Source of the DNA: Acidomyces sp. 'richmondensis'
Taxonomy: Eukaryota > Ascomycota > Dothideomycetes > Mycosphaerellales > Teratosphaeriaceae
Assembly (NCBI GenBank): GCA_003545705.1
Contig: QVLQ01000017.1
Span: 248,001-312,000 of the forward strand
Reading direction: 5' to 3'
DNA: 64,000 bases
Shown: positions 10,720 through 22,083 of the stretch, piece after piece
Numbering within the stretch: the stretch's first letter is position 1
How the letters are laid out: each line of letters starts with the position of its first letter
The notes under the pieces: generated by a model
The model's database searches: none
What the model was told of the DNA's origin: nothing
What the model saw: only the letters and a program-made list of their open reading frames with translations
Translations under genes and position numbers: made by a program

Positions 10720-13266
10720 ATGGCACCCGTTGAACCCCCCTCAGCTATCACACTCAAGGTCAAGGTTCCCGCTGGTCACATCTCCGCCGGCAGCGCTGAG
10801 TTCTCGCTGGGCTCCATTCCCATTACAACGCCAATTGCCGACGTCCGCACGCGCATACAGCAACTCCTGCCTTCTCACCCTTCTCCAGAACGGCAGCGCA
10901 TCCTCTATCTTGGCCACCCGCTGGTGGTGGAGACTCAAACCCTCGCAGAAGCACTGAAAGTGCAGCGCACGCCAACGCAAACGGAATATGTCGTGCATCT
11001 TATTGTGCGTGGTGAGGGCTTAGGTACACTATCGCCAACGCCGACTCCCCCAGTCCTGTCGCAAGGCAGGTCAAGCACCCCGACCGTGGTCAACGGACCC
11101 CCGACGCAGATGCAGCAAGCGACGGCGGCCATGATGGAAGCTACAAGGCAGTACGAGCAGGTTGCGCAGAGGCATATGCAGCATGTACAAGCTCAGATGC
11201 ACGGTGCTATGGCAGTGCCGCCACAACTTGTGGTGGCCGGGCCGCAGTACAACTCCACGGGCGGCACTGCTTTCGCCATGCCCGTTCCGAGCTTCGGACA
11301 GCAGGCAGCCGCACAAGGACACGGACAACATCAGCTAGCAGCAGGGCATATGCAAGGACCGGGAGGCTCAGCGGACAGCACAACACAATCGTCCTTGCCG
11401 CAACAGCATCTCGGCTCCGATGCGTCCTCCGATCAGGCGCCTGCCACCGGAGTAACATCTACAACCGATGCTGCGCCGCCCGCTTCCCCTGCTTTGGCAC
11501 AAACTGACAACAACTCGTCCGACACTTACACTCTCCCAAATGGCCAGCGCGTCCGAATTCAGCAACGCGTCAACATCAGCATTCCCCAGCTCGGCATCAC
11601 AGGTCAGGCCATGTCCGCGGGTGGTCTGCCCGTCCAGAATATTCTCCCACAATTGACAAATCTCATGCCACAAGCCGGCTTTGCGGGAATGGCTCACCCT
11701 CAACAGCAATTGCAAACACCCCAAACATCTACAGTAGCGAACGGCGGACAGTCAGCGCTTGATCGCGCTCGGGATAACATGATAGAGATGCGGCGCATGC
11801 TCGAGGAGATGCGGTCTTCGGCTCACCTCAGCGAAGAGGATCGGGCGAGAATCTCCAATCTACAGGAGCGGGTGCAAAGTGTAAATGATTACATTGACCC
11901 ATTCCATCTGCACGGTGTCCGATCGAGTGAAGCGACCTCTGGGTCGGGCATTACAGCGGCTTCGCCAAGCAGTTCGGCGCAGTCGCGGCAGCAGCAGAAT
12001 CCTCAGTCTACATCCTCTGGCCCTGGACAAACGCAACAACCGCTGCCCTTTGCCCAACAACCTCTTGGCGTCTCGCCATTCCCGCCGCCTCCTTTCTTCA
12101 GGCCTCAGAATTTATCATTCCCACATGTTTTCCCCATTAATATGCATCCCTTCCCTGGTCATAATGGACAACCTCATATGGCTACTGGCCCAAATGTCTT
12201 TTCATGGCCGTCACGAGCTCAGCAGCCTCCTACTAATCCATCGGACATAACATGCTACCTTATCTCCAGCCCACAAGGTCCCCAGGCTCTCTTACTCTCT
12301 CCTCAGTATGGGACGTACACCAGCACACTGGCACGGGGTAATGTGTTGAACCCCACTTCGACCGTTTCTGGCTCGCAGCCGCCACCTCCTCACGGACACG
12401 GGCAGCAAATACTTGACGCTCTTGCGCAAGCGGCACCAAATGGCGACCCTGTCGCCGCCGCCGCCGCCTTGCACATGCAGGACGCCAATGCTCTCCAACA
12501 ACGACAGAACGCCGAAAACAATGCCTTGAGGCCTCTGCAGCCCCTCTTCAATCACATGTGGCTCCTCCTCCGAATTCTCATTTTCGCATATTTCTTGCTG
12601 GGTGCGAACATGGGCTGGAGACGCCCTTTGGCTATGATCCTCATCGGCGTTGGATTTTGGTTGGTGCGGATGGGTTTGTTTGGCGAAGGTAGGCCTGCGA
12701 GGAGGTGGTGGGATGGTATCGTCCAAGTACCTGGACATCTACAGCTGAATAGGCCGCAAGACAATCAAGCCAATCCGCAGGTCCCAGAGCAAACTGCCCC
12801 TCCCCACATACACGGTGAGCAAGCACAGCAACCGGAGCGGCAACAGCAACAACAGCAACAACAACAAGGTGGTGGACCCAATCGCATGCCCACACCTGAA
12901 CAGGTAGCCCAGCGTCTGATAGATGAGAGAAATGCACGCCAGAATGCGAGGTTGCAGCAGCTGAGGGAGACTGTACGGCCCGTGGAGAGAGCTGTGGCGT
13001 TGTTCTTCGCGAGTCTGTGGCCAGGTGTTGGGGAGGCACATGTAAGGGCTCGTGAGCAAGAAGAGCGGAGGCGGAATGAAGAAGAAATTGCTGCGAGACG
13101 GAGAGCGAATGAGGAGAGGCAGAAGAGGGAGGAGGACGAGCGAAAAGCTAAGGAAAGTGAAATGACCGGAGGTGGTGAAAAGGGAGAAGCATCCACAGCC
13201 AATCTGCCAGATTCTATTGAAGAGAAGGCACAAAAAGTGGGAAATGCTGAAGCTGCTCTTTCTTAG
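10720..13266 (+). CDS. HERP/Usa1-like ubiquitin-like-domain ER membrane protein
   Basis: A single-exon frame of 848 residues. Residues about 10-95 look like a ubiquitin-like domain (ITLKVKVPAG start and RILYLGHPL in the usual place). The middle is Gln/Pro/Ser-rich and disordered, with a conserved-looking block ERVQSVNDYIDP. Around 612-655 a tight hydrophobic hairpin (RILIFAYFLLGANMGW then AMILIGVGFWLV) is followed by a polyglutamine run and a highly charged C-terminal helix. Ubiquitin-like domain plus membrane hairpin is the plan of HERP and yeast Usa1 (838 residues), scaffolds of the ER-associated degradation ligase. That role is inferred from architecture, not from detailed sequence identity. 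Confidence 0.75.
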   Translation: MAPVEPPSAITLKVKVPAGHISAGSAEFSLGSIPITTPIADVRTRIQQLLPSHPSPERQRILYLGHPLVVETQTLAEALKVQRTPTQTEYVVHLIVRGEGLGTLSPTPTPPVLSQGRSSTPTVVNGPPTQMQQATAAMMEATRQYEQVAQRHMQHVQAQMHGAMAVPPQLVVAGPQYNSTGGTAFAMPVPSFGQQAAAQGHGQHQLAAGHMQGPGGSADSTTQSSLPQQHLGSDASSDQAPATGVTSTTDAAPPASPALAQTDNNSSDTYTLPNGQRVRIQQRVNISIPQLGITGQAMSAGGLPVQNILPQLTNLMPQAGFAGMAHPQQQLQTPQTSTVANGGQSALDRARDNMIEMRRMLEEMRSSAHLSEEDRARISNLQERVQSVNDYIDPFHLHGVRSSEATSGSGITAASPSSSAQSRQQQNPQSTSSGPGQTQQPLPFAQQPLGVSPFPPPPFFRPQNLSFPHVFPINMHPFPGHNGQPHMATGPNVFSWPSRAQQPPTNPSDITCYLISSPQGPQALLLSPQYGTYTSTLARGNVLNPTSTVSGSQPPPPHGHGQQILDALAQAAPNGDPVAAAAALHMQDANALQQRQNAENNALRPLQPLFNHMWLLLRILIFAYFLLGANMGWRRPLAMILIGVGFWLVRMGLFGEGRPARRWWDGIVQVPGHLQLNRPQDNQANPQVPEQTAPPHIHGEQAQQPERQQQQQQQQQGGGPNRMPTPEQVAQRLIDERNARQNARLQQLRETVRPVERAVALFFASLWPGVGEAHVRAREQEERRRNEEEIAARRRANEERQKREEDERKAKESEMTGGGEKGEASTANLPDSIEEKAQKVGNAEAALS

Positions 13267-13436
13267 AGGAGCCAGCTGACCTCTACGTTTAAAAAGGAAA
13301 CCGACTTTGCTCTTTCACTAAGCTGTATAATAATATACATGTTTGAAATTTGCACGGTTTTTGCTTAATTTTCTCTCGTATGAGCTATGAAATCTAAATC
13401 GCAGAATACTGTGTTGACTAACAACGGCAAACAGGC

Positions 13437-14880
13437 TTACCGTACATTTTTAATTTTCGTTGTACAACTGATTATCCCCAGCTCCGGCATTCGGGTATAC
13501 TCCAATGGCCCGTCGACCTCAAAGCTGCTTGTACGCTTCAGAATAAATCAGAGCGCAGTCTTGATTGCACTATATGGCCGGTCCAATTCTCAGATATCAG
13601 CTTCAAGCACCTCTTTATATGGATATCCATGGAAGAAGGGAGCAGATGACCTTCAGTCTTGCCGGTGGCATTCCGGCACATCGACGCCATCCTCGCCCAA
13701 ACTCCATGTGCACGGCAATGTTCGGTCGGTGGAGAATGAATTCGTTCGGGGAGTCAAAAATGTCCGGATCTCGATTTGCAGAGGCATAGACGAGGGTTAT
13801 GGGCTCTCTCGGTTGGATAGTCTGACCCATGGAGATTGACCGGCCGAGATGTCGTTTATGCAAAGCCGAGGCGGGGAGAGTAGAGGCACAGATATTCCTC
13901 GATCTGGAGGGAAGCCATTAGTGGCGACTACGCGCAGATATTGAGTGTGAAAAGCGGGCATGATATGAGACGTAAACTCACAGCAGCGTGTTTGAGCGAC
14001 GGGTCGGAGCGAAGTTGAAGCTGGAGATTTTGGTCATAAGAGAGATGGTTGCAGATGCTAACTATGAGGATGGGTAGAGCGACGACCCCAACCCTAAGTG
14101 CCTGGCGCAGACAACCGCTATCAAATTCAATCAGTATTTTGAAACCAGATATTCGACATCCTGAGGGACAGGAGCACATTATATGCTCTTCACTTGGCGG
14201 CAAGCCGTCTGGGCCGTTTTCGAGCAATAATGATAACACTGGATCCTCCGGGTCTCTGGGATTTGTCCTCCAATCTGCCAGCAATGCAAAGACGACTTCA
14301 TAAACTTTCGTTGACTTTGTAATTGTCGTCTCCACGTCCCGCATGCGCCATTCATTTAGCCGCGCCGCTGCTGTCTTCGCCAGCGTCGGAGCGATATTTA
14401 TTTCCAAATTCAACCACTCGGCTTATACCCATGCAGCAAAATTTGCTCCGAACTGCGCACTCATATCTCCTTTTCCGGCGCTGAGGAGTGGAGAAGTTCG
14501 TCTTCCACATGCTTTTCTAGAGCAACTGCGATCCGCTTCAGTCTCGATGGCTTCAAGGTTCCCTCCAAAGCAATGCGGAAGGGGGTATGGGCAGGGGCAT
14601 CAAAGTTCAGTGGCAGCCTGCGAATTCCTCTCGGATCGCTAAGCACAATGGCTATAATGGACGAGATATATGTGCTGGAGTGCAGCGCTGAGCGCTTCAC
14701 GTCTTCATACCTAGTCATGAGCCAATAACCCCCGTACTGGTTTGTCTAAATCACAAGAAAATGCTGTCATAGGAAGTCACATTCCTTGTATATGGAGTTA
14801 GGATTCTTGCTGGTGACGGCATTGGAGGGGTCAACGTCAAATGAGCTCTCATTGGACTTCTCTCTGAAGTTTATCGACGT
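13437..14880 (-). pseudogene. Cytochrome P450 pseudogene
   Basis: Minus-strand fragments in several frames match one P450 in order: an N-terminal piece ending KNPNSIYKE (near 14780), TRYEDVKRSALHSS (14718 onward), the region before a short intron at about 14180-14120, the segment SDPSLKHAA, and the haem-binding loop EFGRGWRRCAGMPPARL near 13650. A C-terminal piece reading FEVDGPLEYTRMPELG ends at stop 13437. The pieces need frame changes near 14465, 13840 and 13610 and contain in-frame stops (TAA near 14430 and 13865). The haem cysteine survives, so decay is fairly recent. It resembles P450s that carry LEFGRGxHRCxGMPLAR, distinct from the intact P450 at 17505. Confidence 0.8.
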
Positions 14881-15340
14881 GCTTTGATATTTTCTCGTTC
14901 CGGGTTTGGTCGGTCCGTTTCGTCCTTTCTTTGAACTATCACGATGATCCTCTATTCTCGCTGGAGACGCGTCTGCAAAAGAAAAGGACTGTGTGGACTG
15001 TCTGCCCTGATGTCGGATGTTGGATATCGGATGTCAAACCGATTTGGCGCTCAATTTCTATGCTTCGCGATTCCATTGCCGCCTAAGTGGCCGATCCAAG
15101 TGAGTCTACATCTGAAGTAGTAGGCACGAGGCCAATGATCTTTGCCGTGGGATTTCAAGGATGAGGGTGCAGAATGGGGTGCTGTCCGGTAGCCGCTCTC
15201 CGGACTTGGTAGACCTATTTAACGGCTGTCAATGCTCTCTGCCAGTATTTACCTCCACTTTGGACTTTTCTAACTTAAATTTCACTAAATTAGTGATAGA
15301 GAAGAGGCTGTCGTGAAACAAGTTGAAGTGTTCGAATATG
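14881..15340. other. Intergenic, no gene seen
   Basis: About 460 bp between the two pseudogenes, which diverge here. It may hold their old promoters. Nothing recognisable otherwise. Confidence 0.5.
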
Positions 15341-16990
15341 AAAACATCGGGCGATCACACCAGAACAGACGAAGAGAAGGGATTGGATCGCCGGATTAAT
15401 CACAAATTCGACATCTTTATAACGGTGATCCTCGCAATAAGTTTCATTATATGCATTACCAATCTAACAATGTCTAAGTTCGGCTTGCTGAGCCTTAGAC
15501 AAGCTTTGCGACCTAGACAAAACAAATATCGGATTTGTAACGTCTAACAATTCTGTGAAGGATGCCAAATCTGAAACCAAGCGATATTCCAAAATCTCTC
15601 ACATTAATAAGTTAAGAATTTATCAGCCAAGGGAAATCGGTATAATTCGTCTAAATTCAAGAATATTTTGATGTGAATGAATTCTCACAGTTCTCAGCCA
15701 CATATGTATCCGTCCAACCTCTTATGAAATTGACTGCACACAATTTCCTGCCCACGTCTATGATTTTTCGCACGGCTACTTGCCTGGGGTGCCTTCTGCA
15801 TGGGTCATCCGGGAATCATGAACTCGGCGACTTCGATTGCTCTGTGCTTACTCCTTGGGGCAGCTGAGGCTGGCTTCATACAGAACGGTCTGTACTTCAT
15901 GCCAACGGTGTATCCAAAATACGAGGTTGGCCGCATGTATTCAGTAGCAGGAGCTTTCGCTGGACTGATTGCCTATGGCTTTCTTCATATCGAATCAAAT
16001 TCAATGTACGGGCGGCAAGCCTTGTTCTCGTTCGAAGGGACGTCACGGTCTCGATGTCAATCGTCACCTTTTTGACCTTGCTAACTAGTCTCCAAAATGC
16101 CTCGATTTTAACAGCGGACGAGAAACTACGTGCAGTTAACCGGCTGGAAAGAGATTCGGAAGGCACGCAGGAAAAAGCGGACATCAATGGAGGTTCAATC
16201 CCCGAGCGTGATCTCCTCGGCGTCTTCAGAGATTGTAAGAAGCTACTAATCGTAGCTTGCAATATTATTGTGATCCTACCGGTCGCTGCGTTCAACACAT
16301 TCCTTCCATTGATTATAGAAGGGATGGACCACTAGGGCATCGAAGCGACGTTGATGAGCGTGCCTCTATTCGCAAGGTCCCTTCTTTGATCTTTCGTGGA
16401 AATTCGTGCTGTTAACAGGTTTTACTAGATTGTAGGAGTTGTCGGCGCCACGGACTTTGTCTGGTCTAGTGACCACTTCCGAGAGCTATCTATACATCCA
16501 GTTGTTGGAATGCTCCTGGCCCTGATTGGTTGTATTGTCATAACGGAAACCTTGTTAATTTTTAACCACCTGCGCTATGGCTTCACCTACGTTTGCGTGG
16601 CAGGGATCTTTGCGGCTGGACCACTACTTGCAGGCAGTCGCTGTGGAGGGGAACGAGAACGCTTATCTTGGGGATGAACGGCTGGAGTGACATGGCTGGA
16701 GTTATTGCAGGGCAGCTGTACAAGGCACAATATGCCACTAGTTGTAAGTGTTGGCCGAAGATCGCATAATTCACCATTTCGACTGAGCTTACTTGTAGAT
16801 GAAAAGCCTCTTATAGTGACTATGGAGTTTCTTGCAGTTGGCATAGTTGAATATTTTTCGTTCGAATAATGCTGATGTTGAAGAATCATAAGCGGGCTAA
16901 GATCATCGGTCACTGGGATGAGGCCCAGTTAGAGAGGAAACAATGTCGACAAAGAGGCATGGAGACCATAGACTAACATCTATGCATGGG
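15341..16990 (+). pseudogene. MFS transporter pseudogene, anion:cation symporter (allantoate/nicotinate permease) family
   Basis: Plus-strand pieces in different frames follow the order of a fungal ACS-family permease: the N-terminal DEEKGLDRRINHKFD (about 15380), the loop and helix ALCLLLGAAEAGFIQNGLYF (15840), IVTFLTLL with the central loop LTADEKLRAVNRLERDSEG (16055-16170), and later helices ending with VIAGQLYKAQYA (about 16700). In-frame stops (for example TAG after GMDH at 16333) and several frame changes make it non-functional. Some stops fit C-to-T change at CAG codons, as expected from repeat-induced or spontaneous decay. Its left neighbour, a P450, is also dead. Confidence 0.75.
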
Positions 16991-17504
16991 CTATGATACC
17001 GCAACCTGTTCCTCTTTAAGTTCCCTCAATTTCTTGGTTTCAAATCCTGTCAGTTTACAGTCATCGTGTTCGGAACCTCCCAAAAGGACTCGAAGAGATT
17101 CAATATGGAGAACAGGGTTTTCAGTTGCGAATTTGACGGTGTAGAATTGATCCCTTCAAGAATTGCGATGGAGGATAGATAAGTGATCTACAGACGACCG
17201 ATCTCTGCAAAATGCGTGAGAAAGCTTCATGGTCTAGCTCCGGCAACTCTCTAGGGTATCGTGGACGTAGGCCTCTGACTGAAGGCCTGAAGTCGATATG
17301 TGATTAGGAGAAGAGATCAGGTCTGAATGGATTATAGCTTCTCCGAATTGCATTCAGGATTCTTAATCCATGGAATAGAGCTATTGATTCTGTATGAGTT
17401 TATTTCCATGCTCGAGGCCGATACGACTGTTGCTTGCCTCCTAATAACTATCTTATTCATCCTTGATGGGGTTTTTAAATACTTTAGAAAACCCTGTCCG
17501 ATAA
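16991..17504. other. Intergenic, no gene seen
   Basis: About 510 bp of AT-rich DNA between the MFS pseudogene and the 3' end of the intact P450. The 73-codon plus-strand frame at 17327 has no family resemblance. Confidence 0.5.
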
Positions 17505-19065
17505 TTATTCAGTGCGAATTTCATCAGCGTCATGAAATCGCAGAATAAGCCTGTTGCTGATTGGTCCTGAGTTGTAAGAGTCAGACTGCTCAATGCCTTC
17601 GTCGTTCACAATGCTTGTGGTATATTGACTGTACACAGCCGCGATGACAAGCTTAATCACTAATTTGCATCAATATAGGATATAATGGGACGAGATTCAC
17701 AGACTAACCTTGCACAGCAAAATTCTGGCCTATACACATTCGAGGGCCGCTACCAAAAGCCCAAAACCATTTCCACATGGTGTCTATATTGACACTATCA
17801 AATCGCTTTCTATCCGTCATCATCCATCTCTCAGGAATCCATTGTGAAGGATTTGGAAACACGGCTTCGTTGCGGTGCAAGCAATATGCATTGGTGCTGA
17901 CTGTAGTACCCTGCGGTATATGATGACCGTGCAGGTTGAGTCCACCCGATGGCACAACTCTTCGCATGCGAGCTGGATTGGCAGTATGAAGACGAAGAGT
18001 TTCGAAAACCACTGCATTGAGGAGGGAGAGTTTGTCAATGTCTGCAGCACGTGGAAGCGATAATTCTTTGCCGCTTTCGAGTCTCACTGGTGGATTTAAT
18101 GTCCGAAGCTCTAGTCGCAACTTACGTTGAAGGTCAGGATGCAAAGACAGCCGATATAGAATGTATGTCCAGGTTATTGTATTGGTCTCCTGTGTAGCAA
18201 TTACATGATCGACCATCTCGCTTGCGCATCTTGTGAGAACGTCATTCTCAGACATATTCCACTCCTTGGCCCTCAAAAGCATTTCTTTGTACATTTTTGA
18301 TATGACCAGAGGCTGAGTCTCTACGCCAGTTTTATTGCCAATGTGTGAGGAAATGGCCGCTTTGCACATATTCAAGAAGAATCTCTCTGTGATGGGCTTA
18401 TATGTGGCACCAGACGACAACTTTTCTCTATCCCACTCGGCAAAGTAATATTCTCTACTTGCACGGTCCTGCAGAAAGTCTGTGCCAATACCAGTGCCAA
18501 ATATATAGCTGGTTATGAAGTCCACCCCTGTCCATTGGAATAACTTCATCACGTTGACATTTTGCTCATGGCTGTGAAATTCCCTAAGCTTTGGTAGAAA
18601 TCTGTCAAAAATGATTCGCCTTGATAAAATTTCCATGTCAGAAGATCGCTGAAGATATGACTTCGTGTATAGACCAGCAATAGTCCTTCTAACTTGCGAG
18701 TGGGTGTGATGGTCTAAAGTACAGACCAAGTTTTGCACCCCATAAATAGAGAACGTCTTCTGGTACCATGGATCTTTGTCCAGACCAGCAACATATATTT
18801 TTTGGATGCCTTCTTGTGACACGACACTGACCTCTTCGGGGCCGATTCGTACAATAGGGCCATATTTTCTGTGCGCTCCATATAGGGTTTTGAGTTCTCT
18901 CATGAGGGTGCATTGTCGCGCAAACCATCTGGAGGTAAATGCACACAAAGGGTGGGCGGTGGGAAGCTTAGCCAGAGGGGATATAATTGACGGAAAAACA
19001 ATATACTTGTACACAAAGAACACAGAAATAGCGATGAAAGCCGAAACACCCAAGAGTGCTCCCAT
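17505..19065 (-). CDS. Cytochrome P450 monooxygenase, two exons
   Basis: Exons 19065-17709 and 17659-17505 (49-bp intron GTTAGT..TAG) give 503 residues, the normal length for a fungal microsomal P450. A membrane anchor lies at the N-terminus (VSAFIAISVFFVYKYIVF). The I-helix region reads VIATQETNTITW, the ExxR motif is ETLRLH, and the haem loop is FGSGPRMCIGQ with ligand C444. The second exon supplies the expected C-terminal strand (IKLVIAAVYSQYTTSI). It should act at the ER with a P450 reductase on an unknown, probably secondary-metabolite, substrate. The frame is intact although the two genes on its left are decayed. Confidence 0.9.
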
Positions 19066-19619
19066 TTTACACTATATATATATATTATTTTTCTTTTGAT
19101 CATGGTGAGCATCATACTTTATACTTCAGCCGTTTGAAATACCGCACATCTAGATGCATCCTTAGCAACTTCTGCTGTGGGTCTTACAGCACATCATCGT
19201 TTGACCATTGCTCCGATTTGTCCAGGCCTGCATGCAACTATTTGCTTCATTTATCATCAACAGCGCTAACTTAAGCCACCACTAATTCATTGATACTTAC
19301 GAATAATCTTTGGCTGGGGAAAGCTTATCAATGCATGATTGAGCTATATATTGGGAAATGATACACGGTTCTCAGCCAAAATTTGAAACTTACAACGGGT
19401 GGTGAACTCTTGCGAAACATCTGTGAAACTTTCTGATCAGATCTGCAGGGAATTGGTAATGGATAGTATTTCAAGGTAGTATGCATGGGTCAAAATGACG
19501 AAGCTACCCTTCAAGCAGGCTTAGACTTGATATGATCTAATGTGGCAGTTTTAATCGGCTATCATGATAGTCGGGTTTGCCCAAATGTTGAACAGAGGAT
19601 TATAATATGTTGCATTGAC
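19066..19619. other. Intergenic, P450 promoter region
   Basis: About 550 bp upstream of the P450 and downstream of the next minus-strand gene. It contains a short TATATATATATT tract at about 19073-19087. No coding sequence supported. Confidence 0.5.
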
Positions 19620-20963
19620 TTATTTTGGTTCGATTTCGAGGGATTCGGCAGCAGTAACTACAACATCGTACTCATCATGCCGCATGATTCCCTTTTGACT
19701 GTCGTCATCACTAAGTATTGTGTGTCCACCAGCTCTAGTGACGGATTCGCCAACCGGGCCAGCACTGTGTGGATGAAATGAAGAACCCGAATCTTCTGGT
19801 TTCCGCCTCCTTCTCTTTGTAAGAGAGCTTAAAATATATCCAGGTCCGTATCGAGACCGATTTTGACTGTCTTCAGACACTCCAAAATTAGTGACGAGGT
19901 CGAGGACTGTCTTTTTCAAAGCTGGAAATCCTGCGGCAACAAGTGACATGAAGATTTGGATCTGAGTAAGGACAATAAATAACCATATCGCCATTGTGGG
20001 ATCGTTCCGAGCTCCCATGGGATGAAAGGTGAAGAGTCTGAACCCTGCAAAGAGAACCACGCTGTCCGACTCGTTAGCAGGGACGTCCACAGTCTTGCTA
20101 GGCTCAAAGGGAAGTGTAAATTCACCTCAGGCGGATACAAAACGGCATGTACCAAATAAGCTTTAGGCGCTTACGGGCTTTGGTTTGCCAAATGATGCTA
20201 GCTGCAAAAGCTGCAATGAGGATGTCCGATATGCCATCCGATATGAATATACCGATCCAAGTTGTCATCTACGCTTTAGTCAACACTATTTGAGAGCCAC
20301 AAAAATTATGTACTGACCGTTCCATCGCAATTGGCATTGTTATAAAGCTCAGTGCTCTTTGGTTCGCACTGAAAGCTGAGCGCAACTATTGATCCAATTG
20401 TCCAAATAATAGAAAATGCGGATATTACTGCAAATACCACCTTGTGCCTCACCGGTGCGCGTCGTATCTGACCTCTTTGAGGTACTGTGAGGCTAATTAC
20501 CGAACAGGAAGCGGAGCATTTGGCACATCCAAGAACAAGGACGTAGAGGATGCTGCTGGCATGGTAAAGCTGACAAATGTGAGAATCACTGGTTAGAGAT
20601 TGAAGCCAGAATAAATCGTGATGGGAGACTGACTCGCAAGGCAGTCATGACGTCTGCGGTGTTCAAGATTTTGATTGATTTTCCAAGGCCATGCGACGAT
20701 GCGACCAGCACAAGGACGGATTGTGTAAATCCGAAGACCTGACGAAGTATTAATCGATCTCTGTGACGCCCACGGGCACCCGAACAAACCATCGATGCCA
20801 AATATAATGAGTCAGCCCATGACAGCGAGCTCTTTCGTCCGAACGAGATGATTTGCTGACTGACTCCAGGAACAAGCCAATATATCAGACCTAGGACTGT
20901 GGCAATGATGACTGGCCCTGAATGGTCTGTATCCGACCACTCTGCGAATGGCCGACGGCCCAT
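19620..20963 (-). CDS. Rhodopsin-domain (PTH11-like) integral membrane protein, five exons
   Basis: Exons 20963-20790, 20738-20634, 20569-20318, 20268-20126 and 20037-19620 splice with GT..AG ends to 363 residues, a usual length for this family. Seven hydrophobic segments follow the pattern of the fungal rhodopsin domain: SGPVIIATVLGLIYWLVPG, VFGFTQSVLVLVASSHGLGK, LYHASSILYVLVLG, the region after an RRAPVRHKV loop, WIGIFISDGISDILIAAF, and PTMAIWLFIVLTQIQIF before ALKKTVLDLVTNFG. The tail is cytosolic and basic (KRRRRK). Such proteins are often called PTH11-like receptors, but most have no known ligand. The last intron is ambiguous: an alternative splice would retain about 27 extra residues. 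The gene is intact on this reading. Confidence 0.75.
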
Positions 20964-22083
20964 GATGGATAATAGTTTCGTGAAACGCCCGCAACGTTAT
21001 GTTTGGCGCATATCCCATGAAAGAAGAGACTCTGCTCTATTTCATCGTAGATGTTCAACTGGGTAATATTATTTGAATCGAAACATGCATCACAATCCGG
21101 TTTGAAGAAGTCCTGTGCACATGCCATATTCTGCCGCCTGTAAATCTTCTCGTATCGTTGAGAACTAGACGCAAGGTTTATCGCCGCAGACTTTGACCAG
21201 TCAACTTCCTCTCTGCATTCATGCGGCACAGTCTACTAGCCAGGCACTAAAGCCAACGTTGTGATATTTCGTCGTATATCATATGGATACGGGCCGATAC
21301 CGCGTGAATTTCTCCCTCAAACATGGACACTATTCGAAAGCTGCATTCAACGACATTTATGTCTACCCTGTGACGACAATTCGTACGACTGGTGCTTCAC
21401 CGATCGCAACACAATAAAGCAAATCCAGCTCTTTCGATGGGTTATGCTTCTCAATTAGAGTTTCCCACCACCACCGGGGAAGAGGCGATTTCAAGTGTAG
21501 TGTAATGCTTGACTGCCGGGGAAGTACGGCACGTCCCTCGCATCCTAGTCTATATCACGAAAGTCAACCTAATGCTTCACTGGCCCTCTAGATCTGCAAT
21601 AGATAATGATTGGCAGATGAACGAGACTAGATATCATCCTTTTTGAAATGATCTATGCCCGATAAGCAAGCAGATCGTCTTGAATTTATTGAGACTGAAT
21701 CGAATGAAAAGGCTCGTCGCCCAGTTCCGGCGGGTACTTCATATCTTTTGATTTGACTCTCCAGTCGATTAAGAGAGTAACATTGCCCTGCATCTGTTAG
21801 TGCATCTCGGTTCGTGATGGCGGTACACTGTATGCTGCCATGCCCAGCCTCTCATCTTGTCCACTAAAACAAAGGAAGAAACGACAGAGACGAAGAGGAT
21901 CGAGGGCCCACAGATGGTGCAGATATGCCCTCATATGCCCCCGTTCGTGGTACGGTCTGTGCCATGTTTTTTTTGTCGAGATATTCCTCCGCCCTTGTGG
22001 TCTTGCCCATCTTCAACGTCTTAAAACTCTTCTTCCTTCGCTAAAAGACCTCCATCGATCGTGCTGATATCATCGAGACCATT
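20964..22083. other. Intergenic between divergent membrane-protein genes
   Basis: About 1.1 kb shared upstream region. A 112-codon minus-strand frame at 20891-21229 overlaps the rhodopsin-gene start and resembles nothing I know. GATA-type sites (HGATAR: AGATAA near 21601 and CGATAA near 21660) lie within 500 bp upstream of the permease and could reflect nitrogen control; this is only a consensus match. Confidence 0.4.

Noticed and set aside
13387..13839. 150-codon plus-strand open frame
   Set aside because: It is antisense to the P450 pseudogene, whose haem loop and C-terminus lie on the other strand.
20891..21229. 112-codon minus-strand frame with several cysteines
   Set aside because: It overlaps the start of the rhodopsin-domain gene in another frame, has no CFEM-like cysteine spacing and no recognisable homology.
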